From Paenibacillus segetis (GTDB lineage Bacteria; Bacillota; Bacilli; Paenibacillales; Paenibacillaceae): a stretch of DNA of 64,000 nt. Location of the stretch: contig NZ_BMFT01000001.1 in assembly GCF_014639155.1 (NCBI RefSeq), positions 1,798,001 through 1,862,000 of the forward strand, given 5' to 3'. A program made the translations under genes and the position numbers. The number at the start of each line of letters is the position of its first letter. The first letter of the stretch is position 1. The notes beneath the pieces were generated by a model that saw only the letters and a program-made list of their open reading frames with translations, had not been told where the DNA came from and searched no databases. Positions 16,692 through 25,031 of this stretch are shown piece by piece.

Positions 16692-17379
16692 ATTCATATC
16701 GCAAACCATTGGATAGTTCATCTAAACGTTCCCAATCGATCACAACGATTTTCTTCTTATCTTTCCTGAGCATGTTCACATCAGATAACTTTTGAATGAC
16801 ACGGTTTAAATGCCGCGGGGTAGTACCAATAAGCGAAGCAACTTCATGAATATGTGGAGTTTGAATTTCTTTTCCAAAATCATGCTGAAGGCGTATGGTT
16901 AATAAATAGCTTGCTAGGCGCTCTTCAACAGAGGCTAATAAATTGATTCGTGAGGCTGTCGTACATGTCTGGAGTTTATAAGCGAGATGCCTGGATAGCT
17001 CGGTCAAAAACTTATAATCTCGCATCAATTCCGTTTCAATTGTATGTTTGTTGATAAAAAGAAATGAAGCTTGTGTTACGGCCTCAACCTGCGACTGTAC
17101 AACAACTTTTTGCATGAGTTCAATGTCTCCAAAGACCGCTAAAGGGTGACAGAAGCGCAACAGTAGAGCTTTTCCGGTCTCCACACTCGATGTTACTTTG
17201 GTTCTACCGTCTACTTGAAAATAAAGGCCATCTAGCGTATCTCCCTCTTGTAAAATGACCTCATTCCGCTCATAAATCCGTAGTTGAAAGGGAAGAGATT
17301 CAGGATGAGAAAAGATTTGATCGATATTTATTTGTGATTTATAACGTTGTAGGATGTCTTGCTCTTGCGTGAATTTCAT
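16690..17379 (-). CDS. Crp/Fnr-family transcriptional regulator (YeiL-like)
   Basis: About 229 residues from the ATG at 17379, which lies 5-6 nt after AAGGAGA. An N-terminal cyclic-nucleotide-binding-like beta barrel (about 25-130) is followed by a helix-turn-helix with EVASLIGTTPRHLNRVIQKL. No cysteine cluster for an Fe-S centre is apparent. It is divergent from the HAD phosphatase gene. Confidence 0.88.
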   Translation of the reverse strand: MKFTQEQDILQRYKSQINIDQIFSHPESLPFQLRIYERNEVILQEGDTLDGLYFQVDGRTKVTSSVETGKALLLRFCHPLAVFGDIELMQKVVVQSQVEAVTQASFLFINKHTIETELMRDYKFLTELSRHLAYKLQTCTTASRINLLASVEERLASYLLTIRLQHDFGKEIQTPHIHEVASLIGTTPRHLNRVIQKLSDVNMLRKDKKKIVVIDWERLDELSNGLRYE

Positions 17380-17457
17380 CATTTTCTCCTTTTTTGGACA
17401 TCTGTCCTTTTTATTATACAAGAAGCTGTTATGATAAAAAAACGAGGAGGTTGTACG

Positions 17458-18195
17458 ATGAAAATAGTATTTGATCTAGACGGGACAATTTGTTTTAAGG
17501 GGAAACCTTTAAGTAAAGATATGGTACAGGCATTAGAGTCATTAGCAGGAAAGGGGCATGAAATCATTTATGCCTCGGCCAGACCAATACGTGATTTATT
17601 GCCGGTATTGCCGCCTCATATGCAGCAGTATCCGATGATTGGTGGGAATGGCGCATTTGTAGCATCAGGTGGAGAGATCATTTCCACGATTCATTTTGAC
17701 AAACCGCTAGCTGACAAGATCGTTAAGTTAATTAGAAAGTATGAGGCAAGCTATTTAATTGATAGCAGATGGAATTATGCTTATACAGGGAATAATGAGC
17801 ATCCTATTCGAAGAAATGTGGACCCGGAACAGCGCGCTGCAAATGTACCACTTGATGAGCTAAATGAGATCGTGAAAGTCGTCATTTTACATAGCATAAA
17901 TGAGCAGCAGTTGCTAGAGGAGTTGCAGCAATTACCGATCGTAATTTATGTCCACGGTAATGAAGGGATTATTGATATCAGTCCGCAAGGTGTTGATAAA
18001 TGGGCAGGATTACAAGCCCTTGGTATCCTACCACAGCAATTTATTGCCTTTGGTAATGATGCGAATGATGTGTCCATGTTCAAGCATGCTCAGCGTTCTG
18101 TTTGTGTTGGAGAACATAATACCCTCATGCAAATTGCATCAGAACATGTGGCTAGTGATGAAAATCAGGTTATTCTGAAAATAAAAGAGCTTTAG
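17458..18195 (+). CDS. HAD-superfamily (Cof-type) phosphatase
   Basis: 245 residues from ATG 17458 preceded by AGGAGG. Motif I is FDLDGTI, motif II includes YASARP, and motif IV is IAFGNDANDVSMFKHA. The middle part fits the C2b cap of Cof/YbiV sugar-phosphate phosphatases. A longer reading upstream exists but has no ribosome site. Confidence 0.92.
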   Translation: MKIVFDLDGTICFKGKPLSKDMVQALESLAGKGHEIIYASARPIRDLLPVLPPHMQQYPMIGGNGAFVASGGEIISTIHFDKPLADKIVKLIRKYEASYLIDSRWNYAYTGNNEHPIRRNVDPEQRAANVPLDELNEIVKVVILHSINEQQLLEELQQLPIVIYVHGNEGIIDISPQGVDKWAGLQALGILPQQFIAFGNDANDVSMFKHAQRSVCVGEHNTLMQIASEHVASDENQVILKIKEL

Positions 18196-18216
18196 TATAC
18201 ACGATTGAAGAGAAGG

Positions 18217-18245
18217 ACCGGCGATGCTTGCCGGTTATTTCTTTG
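18217..18245 (+). terminator. Intrinsic terminator
   Basis: ACCGGC/GCCGGT stem with a 7-nt loop followed by a T-rich tract, 21 bp after the HAD stop. Confidence 0.75.
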
Positions 18246-18251
18246 TAACAA

Positions 18252-18314
18252 ATGACCCAACCTAAGATAAGAGTTATTAGCTTTGTCTAATTCTTCATCC
18301 TTGGTTGAGTCTCG
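18252..18314 (+). repeat. Degenerate outlying copy of the CCTAAGATAAGAG hairpin repeat
   Basis: GACCCAACCTAAGATAAGAG here matches the core of repeats at 34.07, 40.65, 47.12 and 63.69 kb. The right arm is displaced (CCTTGGTTGAGTC). It lies about 16 kb outside the accessory region where the other copies occur. Confidence 0.55.
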
Positions 18315-18329
18315 TTTCCCGACTTTTCC

Positions 18330-18689
18330 TTATGAAAAATCTTTTTTATATTGGACGGCTAGATAAATCCCACCAGCTAAAAATGCCAACGCATATTTGA
18401 ACAAGAAAAAGATGGTCCACATATCGTCTTTAGGAAAAATCATGTCACATAGAATAATTACCAATAGCATATAAAAGCTGCTTGTCAAAAAGATTTTATT
18501 TGTCCGTTCGTCGTCTTGTCCAAGCTTCTTATAAAATACAAAGGTAAAAATCGCACTACCCATAACCAGTAAAAAACCAACTCCAATGAGAATATTCCAA
18601 TTTCCCGAAGAATGTTCAGCCCAGGACTTTAAAGGGGAAAAGATTGAATTATGGATATCTGAGATAGATTTAGTTATCATTTTGATCAT
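18330..18689 (-). CDS. Small membrane protein paired with an Xre regulator (DUF2178-like)
   Basis: 119 residues with three to four hydrophobic helices (about 30-55, 68-85, 92-112). The first 20 bp overlap the end of the upstream helix-turn-helix gene, so the two are translationally coupled. Such Xre-membrane pairs are common in Firmicutes and the membrane partner often belongs to DUF2178-like families. Function unknown. Confidence 0.75.
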   Translation of the reverse strand: MIKMITKSISDIHNSIFSPLKSWAEHSSGNWNILIGVGFLLVMGSAIFTFVFYKKLGQDDERTNKIFLTSSFYMLLVIILCDMIFPKDDMWTIFFLFKYALAFLAGGIYLAVQYKKDFS

Positions 18690-18909
18690 TTCCTTTCACA
18701 TAAGTAAAAATATCGTTAACATCAACACTAAAAAATTCGGCAATTCGAAAAGCTAACAGCAGAGTCGGAATATAATTTCCTTTTTCCATTACGAAGATGG
18801 TTTGTTTGGAAACCCCGACTTTCTCTGCTAATTCTTGCTGAGACAATCTGGCAAGTACACGATATTCATAAACTTTATTAGATATCGAATCACCAAAATC
18901 TTTCTTCAT
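18670..18909 (-). CDS. Xre-family helix-turn-helix regulator
   Basis: 79 residues from the ATG at 18909, spaced 4-5 nt from GAGGTGAT. It is nearly all a single HTH_3 domain (RLSQQELAEKVGVSKQTIF) followed by a short acidic tail. It overlaps the membrane protein gene. The inverted repeat just upstream is a likely autoregulatory operator. Confidence 0.9.
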   Translation of the reverse strand: MKKDFGDSISNKVYEYRVLARLSQQELAEKVGVSKQTIFVMEKGNYIPTLLLAFRIAEFFSVDVNDIFTYVKGNDQNDN

Positions 18910-18943
18910 GACCATCACCTCTTGAATCAAAATTATAAACTCA

Positions 18944-18978
18944 GTTTTTATAAAAGTAAAGTAAACTTATATAAAAAC
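18944..18978. promoter_or_regulatory. Inverted repeat upstream of the Xre gene, candidate operator
   Basis: GTTTTTATAAAAGT (18944-18957) and ACTTATATAAAAAC (18965-18978) are complementary at 13 of 14 positions across a 7-nt spacer, in the promoter region of the Xre gene. Confidence 0.5.
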
Positions 18979-19040
18979 ATCATCTACTTTAATATTTAAT
19001 TGGATTACTTAGATTTAATAAGAATCAGAATGCAGAAAGA

Positions 19041-19069
19041 ACCTGACGAAATTCATAATTCCGTCAGGT
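19041..19069 (-). terminator. Terminator downstream of the tyrosine recombinase
   Basis: ACCTGACG/CGTCAGGT stem extended by AATT pairing. On the minus strand it runs into TTCTTTCT, suiting termination of the recombinase transcript. Confidence 0.6.
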
Positions 19070-19170
19070 GTTAATTTAATAGTAGCAGATATTAACGATA
19101 GGTACAGTCTTTGCCATTACTCGGCACAATCCAGAAACTAAAGCATAAAATGGATAATAGAATACATCTT

Positions 19171-19198
19171 AGTTAACATAAATAATATTATGTTAACT
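19171..19198. repeat. dif-like 28-bp recombination site, left copy
   Basis: AGTTAACATAA (19171-19181), 6-bp centre ATAATA (19182-19187), then TTATGTTAACT (19188-19198). The arms are perfect inverted repeats. The 11-6-11 layout and the TTATGTTAA half-site are those of Xer/dif sites. It lies 36 bp beyond the recombinase stop. Confidence 0.8.
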
Positions 19199-19234
19199 TA
19201 AGTGAGGAATAATAATTTTATGTGGTATGTATTG

Positions 19235-20176
19235 TTATTTTTTTCCGATTTCCGAGAAAAGGGGAAGTGCTGGACGAACATTCCCCATAGCTTTTCGTTT
19301 AGCTTCATCCATAACGTGAGTGTAGATCTGAGTAGTAGAAATATCCTCATGTCCAAGGAGTTCTTGCACTGCACGTAGATCTGCACCGTTTCTTAAGAGA
19401 TCCGTGGCGAAAGAGTGTCTTAATTTATGAGCGGACAGTCGCATCCCCCGTAATTGGGGGTATTCTTCAATTAATGATGTGAATGTTTTCTCCGAAATGG
19501 TTTGTACCATACGTTTGCTAATTCTCCGACCAAACTGCGAAATGAAGAAAGCCATCTCATCCTTTTTCCCCTTAGGAATTATTCGCACTGCAAGACATTG
19601 TTGAAGCAATTGGTTCAACTCGGGTGGGAGGGGGATATAACGCCATTTTTCGCCTTTCCCCAACACACTAATCTCGGATCCTTCAAAATTAAAGTCAATT
19701 GTGTTTAAACGGACGATCTCACTAACACGAAGTCCTGCATATGACATTAAGGCGATGATGGAAACATCGCGAATCAAATATTTTCCTTTCACTAGCTGCA
19801 TAGAAGCATCTAAATATTGTTTCTCTAGAAATGTTGGTTTACGTTTTTTCTCAACCTTTGCTTTTTCAATATCAATGGTAGGGTTATGATCGGTCACATT
19901 AAATTTAATCATCACCTTGAAGAAGAGGCGAATCGCTGATTGACATCTATTTCTATATCTGGCACCAGCACCCGTTTCTCTCACATTGGAGAGATGTTCC
20001 ATAATATTAATGTCCGAAACCTCGGAAATTGCTTTGCCTTGCAAACTATTTAGAAAATGTTTCAAATCATGCATATATGCATTTTGGGTGTCCTTCGAAT
20101 ATTCACGATCTTTCATATAGATCAAAAATAGGTGAATTTCGCGTTCATATTGCTCTAAAGTTGCTGGGTCTATCAT
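19235..20176 (-). CDS. XerC/XerD-like tyrosine recombinase
   Basis: About 313 residues. An N-terminal SAM-like core-binding domain precedes the catalytic domain. Counting from the upstream TTG at 20194, catalytic residues are Arg156 (GLRVSE), Lys180, His256 and Arg259 (HKLRHSFAT), His282 (LLGHED) and Tyr291 (IYTHV). The extra helix characteristic of integron integrases (IntI) is not apparent. The start is uncertain; the ATG at 20176 is preferred. The symmetric dif-like sites on either side suggest a single recombinase that binds both arms. Confidence 0.92.
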   Translation of the reverse strand: MIDPATLEQYEREIHLFLIYMKDREYSKDTQNAYMHDLKHFLNSLQGKAISEVSDINIMEHLSNVRETGAGARYRNRCQSAIRLFFKVMIKFNVTDHNPTIDIEKAKVEKKRKPTFLEKQYLDASMQLVKGKYLIRDVSIIALMSYAGLRVSEIVRLNTIDFNFEGSEISVLGKGEKWRYIPLPPELNQLLQQCLAVRIIPKGKKDEMAFFISQFGRRISKRMVQTISEKTFTSLIEEYPQLRGMRLSAHKLRHSFATDLLRNGADLRAVQELLGHEDISTTQIYTHVMDEAKRKAMGNVRPALPLFSEIGKK

Positions 20177-20427
20177 CGAATCCCGCCTATTCAATCGATT
20201 TGAAGTGAAATTGCATTAAATATGTATTTAATGCAATTATATCAGATGTAAAAATATAAAAAAAGCGGAGGAAATGGGGCATTTCAGACCCATAAAAACC
20301 CAAAAATGATGTCAAAGATAATTTTGGAGCCATTTAACGATAAACATGAACATTTTTCGAACAGGCTAGGCAGGGGAACGAATGTTTGTTATCCTATTTG
20401 TAAAATCGTGGGATGGAGGTGTCAGTG

Positions 20428-20607
20428 ATGAGCGTGAAAGAACAAGTTCTGGAGACGATGAAAGCCGCAGGAAAACCGGTTAGTGCAGGAGAGGTTGAAC
20501 AACTGTCTGGATTAGATCGCAAGGAGATTGACAAAGCATTCAAAGAACTGAAGAAGGATGAAGCGATTACTTCTCCAATTCGTTGTAAATGGGAGCCTGT
20601 TAAATAA
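20428..20607 (+). CDS. Small winged-helix DNA-binding protein
   Basis: 59 residues from ATG 20428, six nt after GGAGGTG. SVKEQVLETMKAAGKPVSAG followed by SGLDRKEIDKAFKELKKDEA resembles a compact winged helix. It is divergent from the recombinase, inside the dif-like brackets, and may regulate it (inference). A strong terminator follows. Confidence 0.75.
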   Translation: MSVKEQVLETMKAAGKPVSAGEVEQLSGLDRKEIDKAFKELKKDEAITSPIRCKWEPVK

Positions 20608-20623
20608 AACAAAAAAACAAGAT

Positions 20624-20661
20624 AAGGGAATGGAGACAATAGTGTGCTCCATTCCCTTTTT
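20624..20661 (+). terminator. Intrinsic terminator
   Basis: A perfect 12-bp stem AAGGGAATGGAG/CTCCATTCCCTT followed by TTT, 16 bp after the winged-helix gene. Confidence 0.9.
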
Positions 20662-20700
20662 GTATATAATTATAAAATTATATGGATAAACCATTTCTTT

Positions 20701-20728
20701 AGTTAACATAAAAATAATTATGTTAACT
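20701..20728. repeat. dif-like 28-bp recombination site, right copy
   Basis: The arms AGTTAACATAA (20701-20711) and TTATGTTAACT (20718-20728) are identical to the left copy. The 6-bp centre is AAATAA instead of ATAATA. Confidence 0.8.
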
Positions 20729-20861
20729 AAAGCGTTTGTGGGTCGTTTTTGTCTTAATCAAAAAAATCCTGTTAACAATGAACTGTTATTGAATAATGCG
20801 CAAACAAGGAACATTATTTTGGGAGAGGGTACCGGAATGGATAAGAATGCAGTTTATGAAA

Positions 20862-20898
20862 AAAACAGCGCATACGAAATAGTTGTATGCGCTGTTTT
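20862..20898. terminator. Bidirectional terminator hairpin
   Basis: A 14-bp stem AAAACAGCGCATAC/GTATGCGCTGTTTT with an A-run before and T-rich end after. It can end the minus-strand hydrolase transcript, 45 bp beyond its stop. Confidence 0.85.
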
Positions 20899-20942
20899 CG
20901 TTAGGTAGCTTCTTGATTGTGAGTGAATTAAGAAGCCATCAT

Positions 20943-21878
20943 CTATTTCACGTAATTCCCTATAAATTGTGTTACTACACGATCATAGCCCACTGGATCA
21001 ACACGTCTAGCTGCACCATGGCCTGCTCCAGGCACAACAAACAGTTGTTTGTCCTTTGGACCGTTCTCATACAATGTATTAACCATTTCGTAGGGGACGA
21101 ACAGATCGGCGGCGCCGTGTATGAATAGGATGGGTGTTGTAGATTTTTTGATTTGCGTCAAGGCAGATGCTTCATTAAAACCGTAACCTGCCCGAATCTT
21201 GGTCAATAAACTGGTTGATTGAACAAGAGGGAAAGAGGGCAAATGATACATTCGTTTCATTTGGTAGCGGAGTTCATCAGCAACAGTAGTATAACCGCAA
21301 TCCTCGATAATCGCTTTAACGTTGGAAGGTAGATTCTCACCACTAGTCATCATGACCGTCGCACCTCCCATGGAGACGCCATGAAGTACGATTTGTGACT
21401 GCTTCCCTGTATGTTCGATGACTTTATCGATCCACTTGAGGTAATCCTTACGTTCCGGCCAACCGAATCCGATGTAATCTCCTTCGCTTTTCCCATGTCC
21501 GCGAGCGTCTGGAAGAAGAACATTATAACCCAATACTTCTCTGTACATTTTAGTATATCCACTCATATTTTCTGGAAGTCCAGAGTATCCGTGTGCGAGA
21601 ATAACGGTCCGATTTGTTGGCTGCTTGGCATCTAAATAGTAGGCATGAAGTTGAAGCCCATCATCCGAAGTTATACTCCAATCTTCAAAAGCTTGTTCAG
21701 ACCACCAAGCGCTAGTGTCTTCAAGAGGTTGCTCCACATTCGTGTCAGCTTCTAGATCTGGATTGCCATTTAGGAAGTCCTTATCCGAACGAGCAATCGC
21801 TACATTATAGAAATAAAAGCTGGCGGACCCAACGATAATCAGTAACAGTACAATGATTGAAATAATTATGATGAACAC
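20943..21878 (-). CDS. Membrane-anchored alpha/beta hydrolase (YqkD-like)
   Basis: 311 residues with a hydrophobic N-terminal anchor (about 1-25). Alpha/beta hydrolase motifs are the HGYSG oxyanion region, the nucleophile elbow HGVSMGG, the acid in FIHGAADLFVPY and the final histidine in GAGHGAA. It belongs with YqkD/BAAT-type serine hydrolases. Substrate unknown. GTG start preceded by AAAAAGG. Confidence 0.9.
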   Translation of the reverse strand: MFIIIISIIVLLLIIVGSASFYFYNVAIARSDKDFLNGNPDLEADTNVEQPLEDTSAWWSEQAFEDWSITSDDGLQLHAYYLDAKQPTNRTVILAHGYSGLPENMSGYTKMYREVLGYNVLLPDARGHGKSEGDYIGFGWPERKDYLKWIDKVIEHTGKQSQIVLHGVSMGGATVMMTSGENLPSNVKAIIEDCGYTTVADELRYQMKRMYHLPSFPLVQSTSLLTKIRAGYGFNEASALTQIKKSTTPILFIHGAADLFVPYEMVNTLYENGPKDKQLFVVPGAGHGAARRVDPVGYDRVVTQFIGNYVK

Positions 21879-21932
21879 CCTTTTTTTATATCAGATTATT
21901 GATTCATAAATATTTAAACTCTATCGGCCTAC

Positions 21933-23267
21933 TTATTCAGTTGGGTTAAGGGATAACGTTAAGTGATTGTTCTCTTTGCTACTATTAAGCATGCTTTCTA
22001 CATAACTTTTAAGAAACTGGTCTTTCGCTTTGTTCCATAATTCTATTCCTTTAGAGTTTGTGATTGTCGGCCCAATTTCCTTGGAGTTACCTGAGAAATA
22101 TAATAGATTCAACTTCGCCATGGACGTAGCCATTTCTGTACGTTCTTCTTCAGTGTAACCTTGACCATCTAGAGACTGATATGCTTTTCTATAGGAATCC
22201 TCATAAAAGAAATCCCTGGCGTAAGAGCTAAAGTGAAGTAAATCCTCATTCTTAATTCCCTCTTGCTCACTCCATTTTTCAACATCGACCATTTGTGTCC
22301 GGTACTCTATTGAAGATGGATTAGGAGAATAGTGAAGAGTACCGTATTGATGCGGATAAACCCCAAATGCACTTGTAGCGATATCATAGACATTCTTCTC
22401 AGACTGAATATCCTGGATGTGAATATGGCCAGATAACACGAGAGATATGTTTGACTTCTTCAGAACATTTAAGACCTCTTCGTGATTATTTAAAGTGAAC
22501 CCGTTACTTGAAACATCACTGTGATCAATCAAGTTATGATGCATGACTGTAATTATATTGACTCTTTTTTCCTCTGCTAGCCGTGTGTTTTCTTGAATCC
22601 AATCCAAAGTTTCCTTTGAAACCTCGCCGTCTGTTTGGGGGATTTTCAAGATCACGTTGTTGTCATACTTACTAGTATCTAGCATTAACAGCCATAAATC
22701 ATCTGATATTTCAGCTACATAACTAAGGGAATCCGTATCCCTGGATAAAGCCTCGTCATACCCAAAGTTGTTGTAAATGGTTGTGAATTCCTTAGGAGTT
22801 ATATAATCTGTAACGTATTGACCATCCGTTTTGAAACTCCGTGCCCATGGATTCAAAATATCATGATTACCAGGAATGACATATACGCTTGTTCCTGATT
22901 GTTCAATTTGCTTCAGCTTGTTGGCTAATTCAGAATGACTTTTCTTTTCACCGTTATTTGTCAAATCACCACTGAGGATCACAACATCTGGTTTCTCATG
23001 GATTACATCATTTACAAATGAATCAGCCAATGGATCAGAGTAATTTAGTAATTTCGAATCGCCATTCTTGATATATTCCTGAAAAGCTTGACCATTATCG
23101 TGCAAATCAGGACTCAAATAATGAAGGTCTGTTGCTACAAATAGATTCAAATCGCGAGAACCTTTGGACTCCGTTATAGGAGGATCCGCTTCCAAACTGT
23201 TGTTGCAGCCAGTAATGGTAAGAAACGAGAGGGTTAATAACATGGTTGTAATTAATTTCACTTTCAT
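21933..23267 (-). CDS. Calcineurin-like metallophosphoesterase lipoprotein
   Basis: 444 residues from the ATG at 23267, six nt after GGAGG. The signal peptide ends with the lipobox TITGCN. Metal-binding motifs are DLHYLSP, SGDLTNNGE, GNHD, MHHN and SGHIHIQ, giving a complete two-metal site. It is exported and lipid-anchored; the phosphoester substrate is unknown. Confidence 0.92.
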   Translation of the reverse strand: MKVKLITTMLLTLSFLTITGCNNSLEADPPITESKGSRDLNLFVATDLHYLSPDLHDNGQAFQEYIKNGDSKLLNYSDPLADSFVNDVIHEKPDVVILSGDLTNNGEKKSHSELANKLKQIEQSGTSVYVIPGNHDILNPWARSFKTDGQYVTDYITPKEFTTIYNNFGYDEALSRDTDSLSYVAEISDDLWLLMLDTSKYDNNVILKIPQTDGEVSKETLDWIQENTRLAEEKRVNIITVMHHNLIDHSDVSSNGFTLNNHEEVLNVLKKSNISLVLSGHIHIQDIQSEKNVYDIATSAFGVYPHQYGTLHYSPNPSSIEYRTQMVDVEKWSEQEGIKNEDLLHFSSYARDFFYEDSYRKAYQSLDGQGYTEEERTEMATSMAKLNLLYFSGNSKEIGPTITNSKGIELWNKAKDQFLKSYVESMLNSSKENNHLTLSLNPTE

Positions 23268-23339
23268 AAGTACCTCCAAAAAACATGACCTGTAATATGA
23301 TTAGTTACATCTGCTAACACATTATAACATAAAATTTCT

Positions 23340-24698
23340 CTAGGCTTGATGGTCAAATACGCGTATCCACTTATATCGATTGACTTTAAAAACAGCAACG
23401 ATGCATTTAAGAATTTGATCGGATTTGAGAAATATAAACGTGATGATTGGCGAAAAATTAAAGACAAAAGCAGACATATAGGATAGAGGTAAGACTAAGA
23501 AAAACATAAATATGAAATCATTATACATGACAAATTTCGTATCTCCGCCACTGCGTACAATTCCAGTCAGTGCCGGCATTTGATAAGCCGTACCACAAAC
23601 CGTAATTGAGAGTATGGTCATAAACTGCAGGGCAAGGGTTTTAGATTCAGCAGAAATGGCATAGAAGGAAAGAACATGATCTTTTGTAATGAACAAAATG
23701 AGGCCTGTCACAATCCCGATGAGTACATATAAAATTTGTAATGTTTTACTATAAGCTTTAACTCTGTCCAGAACTCCCTCACCGACTGCCTTACCAATTA
23801 GCACTGTAGTTGCGCTTGCAGAAGCGTAAATCACTACCGTTACCAATTGAAAAATAGTTGTGGCAACGCTATTCGCAGCGATAGAGGCTTCTCCCATATG
23901 GCCAAGAATGGCCGTTTGCACAGCCATAGCCGCTGCCCAGATAAAATTGGCCAATAGTATGGGCGAGCCGATTTTTATATATTGCTTCAACATCGTCATA
24001 TCTAGCTGTAAATAATCACTAAACTTAATACGTAATCTTAGCTTAGCTTTCTTTATATAGAGAATAACGATCATTGTTTCGATAATTCGTGCTATTAATG
24101 TACCAATAGCTGAACCTCTAATCCCCATGCTTGAAAATCCAAAATGGCCATAAACAAGTAAATAATTCAAACAAATATTAATTACTAGAGTGGAGAGGGA
24201 GACAATAAAGCCGATCTTTACGATTTCCATACTGCGTAGTGAAGCTAATAAAATATTGGTGATGGCAAAAAAGACATATGAAAATGAAATGATTTTTAAA
24301 TAACGCGCGCCTTCTACAATAATACTCTGTTCATTGGTTAATAACGATAAACAGTTAGTAGGGAAAAAATATACAACAATCCATATGCTAAAACTCAGGG
24401 CGAGCGCTAACGCCATACCAACGCTACTAATCTTCTTAATGGAATGAAGTTGATTAGCCCCCCAAAAGCGAGATCCCAGAATCACAACAGCTTCAGACAC
24501 GCCCATCACAAGCATAGATACAAAAAATTGAATTTGATTGGCAAGCGCAGCACCCGAGAGAGCGGATTCACTATATCCTCCAAGTATTAAGTTATCTGAA
24601 AGATTGACTCCAATCGTAATAACATTTTGAAGACCGATTAATAAGGTTAACCGGAAGAAATTTTTATAAAAAGTACTTTCACGAACCATGAGACTCAT
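23340..24698 (-). CDS. MATE family efflux transporter
   Basis: 452 residues with twelve hydrophobic segments in two halves. The N-terminal VNLSDNLILGGYSESALSGAALANQI matches MATE carriers that export drugs or metabolites using Na+ or H+. GAAGGAG lies upstream of the ATG. About 70 bp separate it from the downstream phosphoesterase on the same strand. Confidence 0.93.
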   Translation of the reverse strand: MSLMVRESTFYKNFFRLTLLIGLQNVITIGVNLSDNLILGGYSESALSGAALANQIQFFVSMLVMGVSEAVVILGSRFWGANQLHSIKKISSVGMALALALSFSIWIVVYFFPTNCLSLLTNEQSIIVEGARYLKIISFSYVFFAITNILLASLRSMEIVKIGFIVSLSTLVINICLNYLLVYGHFGFSSMGIRGSAIGTLIARIIETMIVILYIKKAKLRLRIKFSDYLQLDMTMLKQYIKIGSPILLANFIWAAAMAVQTAILGHMGEASIAANSVATTIFQLVTVVIYASASATTVLIGKAVGEGVLDRVKAYSKTLQILYVLIGIVTGLILFITKDHVLSFYAISAESKTLALQFMTILSITVCGTAYQMPALTGIVRSGGDTKFVMYNDFIFMFFLVLPLSYMSAFVFNFSPIITFIFLKSDQILKCIVAVFKVNRYKWIRVFDHQA

Positions 24699-25031
24699 AG
24701 AGACGTACTCCTTCTGTTATTTGATTATGGCATCTGAACAAACTTATTTAAGGGTACTATTAAAGGTATAATTTAACAACGGATAAAATTGAACAGTCTA
24801 AGAAGAGGGGGGGAAAGGGGATCTATGGTTTGATCAATTTGGCTGAATCATCCTGCTTTGGATGTACGTAACATTGACTTTATTCCTATTAATCGTTTAT
24901 ACTTCAATGCGCAAAAGCAAAAAAGCATAAAAGCGAAAAAGTTGATTGTCCAATCCAAAAAGATATTATCGAAGTGATAGAAGGATTTGAATCTTCAAAA
25001 GCTACAACAATGTATAAGGAGCCTCATCAAC
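24699..25031. other. Intergenic region with a possible 22-residue membrane peptide
   Basis: The divergent region between the MATE and NhaC genes. One short reading frame at 24862-24930 (MYVTLTLFLLIVYTSMRKSKKA) could be a single-span membrane peptide, but it has no convincing ribosome site. Nothing else is supported. Confidence 0.3.

Larger units (their letters stand above)
19171..20728. mobile_element. Candidate Xer-type module bracketed by twin dif-like sites
   Basis: A tyrosine recombinase gene (minus strand) and a small winged-helix gene (plus strand) lie between two 28-bp sites with identical arms. The centres differ (ATAATA left, AAATAA right), so simple excision between these two copies would not be expected. 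The arrangement may mark a site-specifically inserted module or a regulated recombination target. Confidence 0.5.

Noticed and set aside
20720..20908. Open frame overlapping the right dif-like site
   Set aside because: It begins inside the palindrome and ends in the bidirectional terminator; no ribosome site and no protein-like motif.
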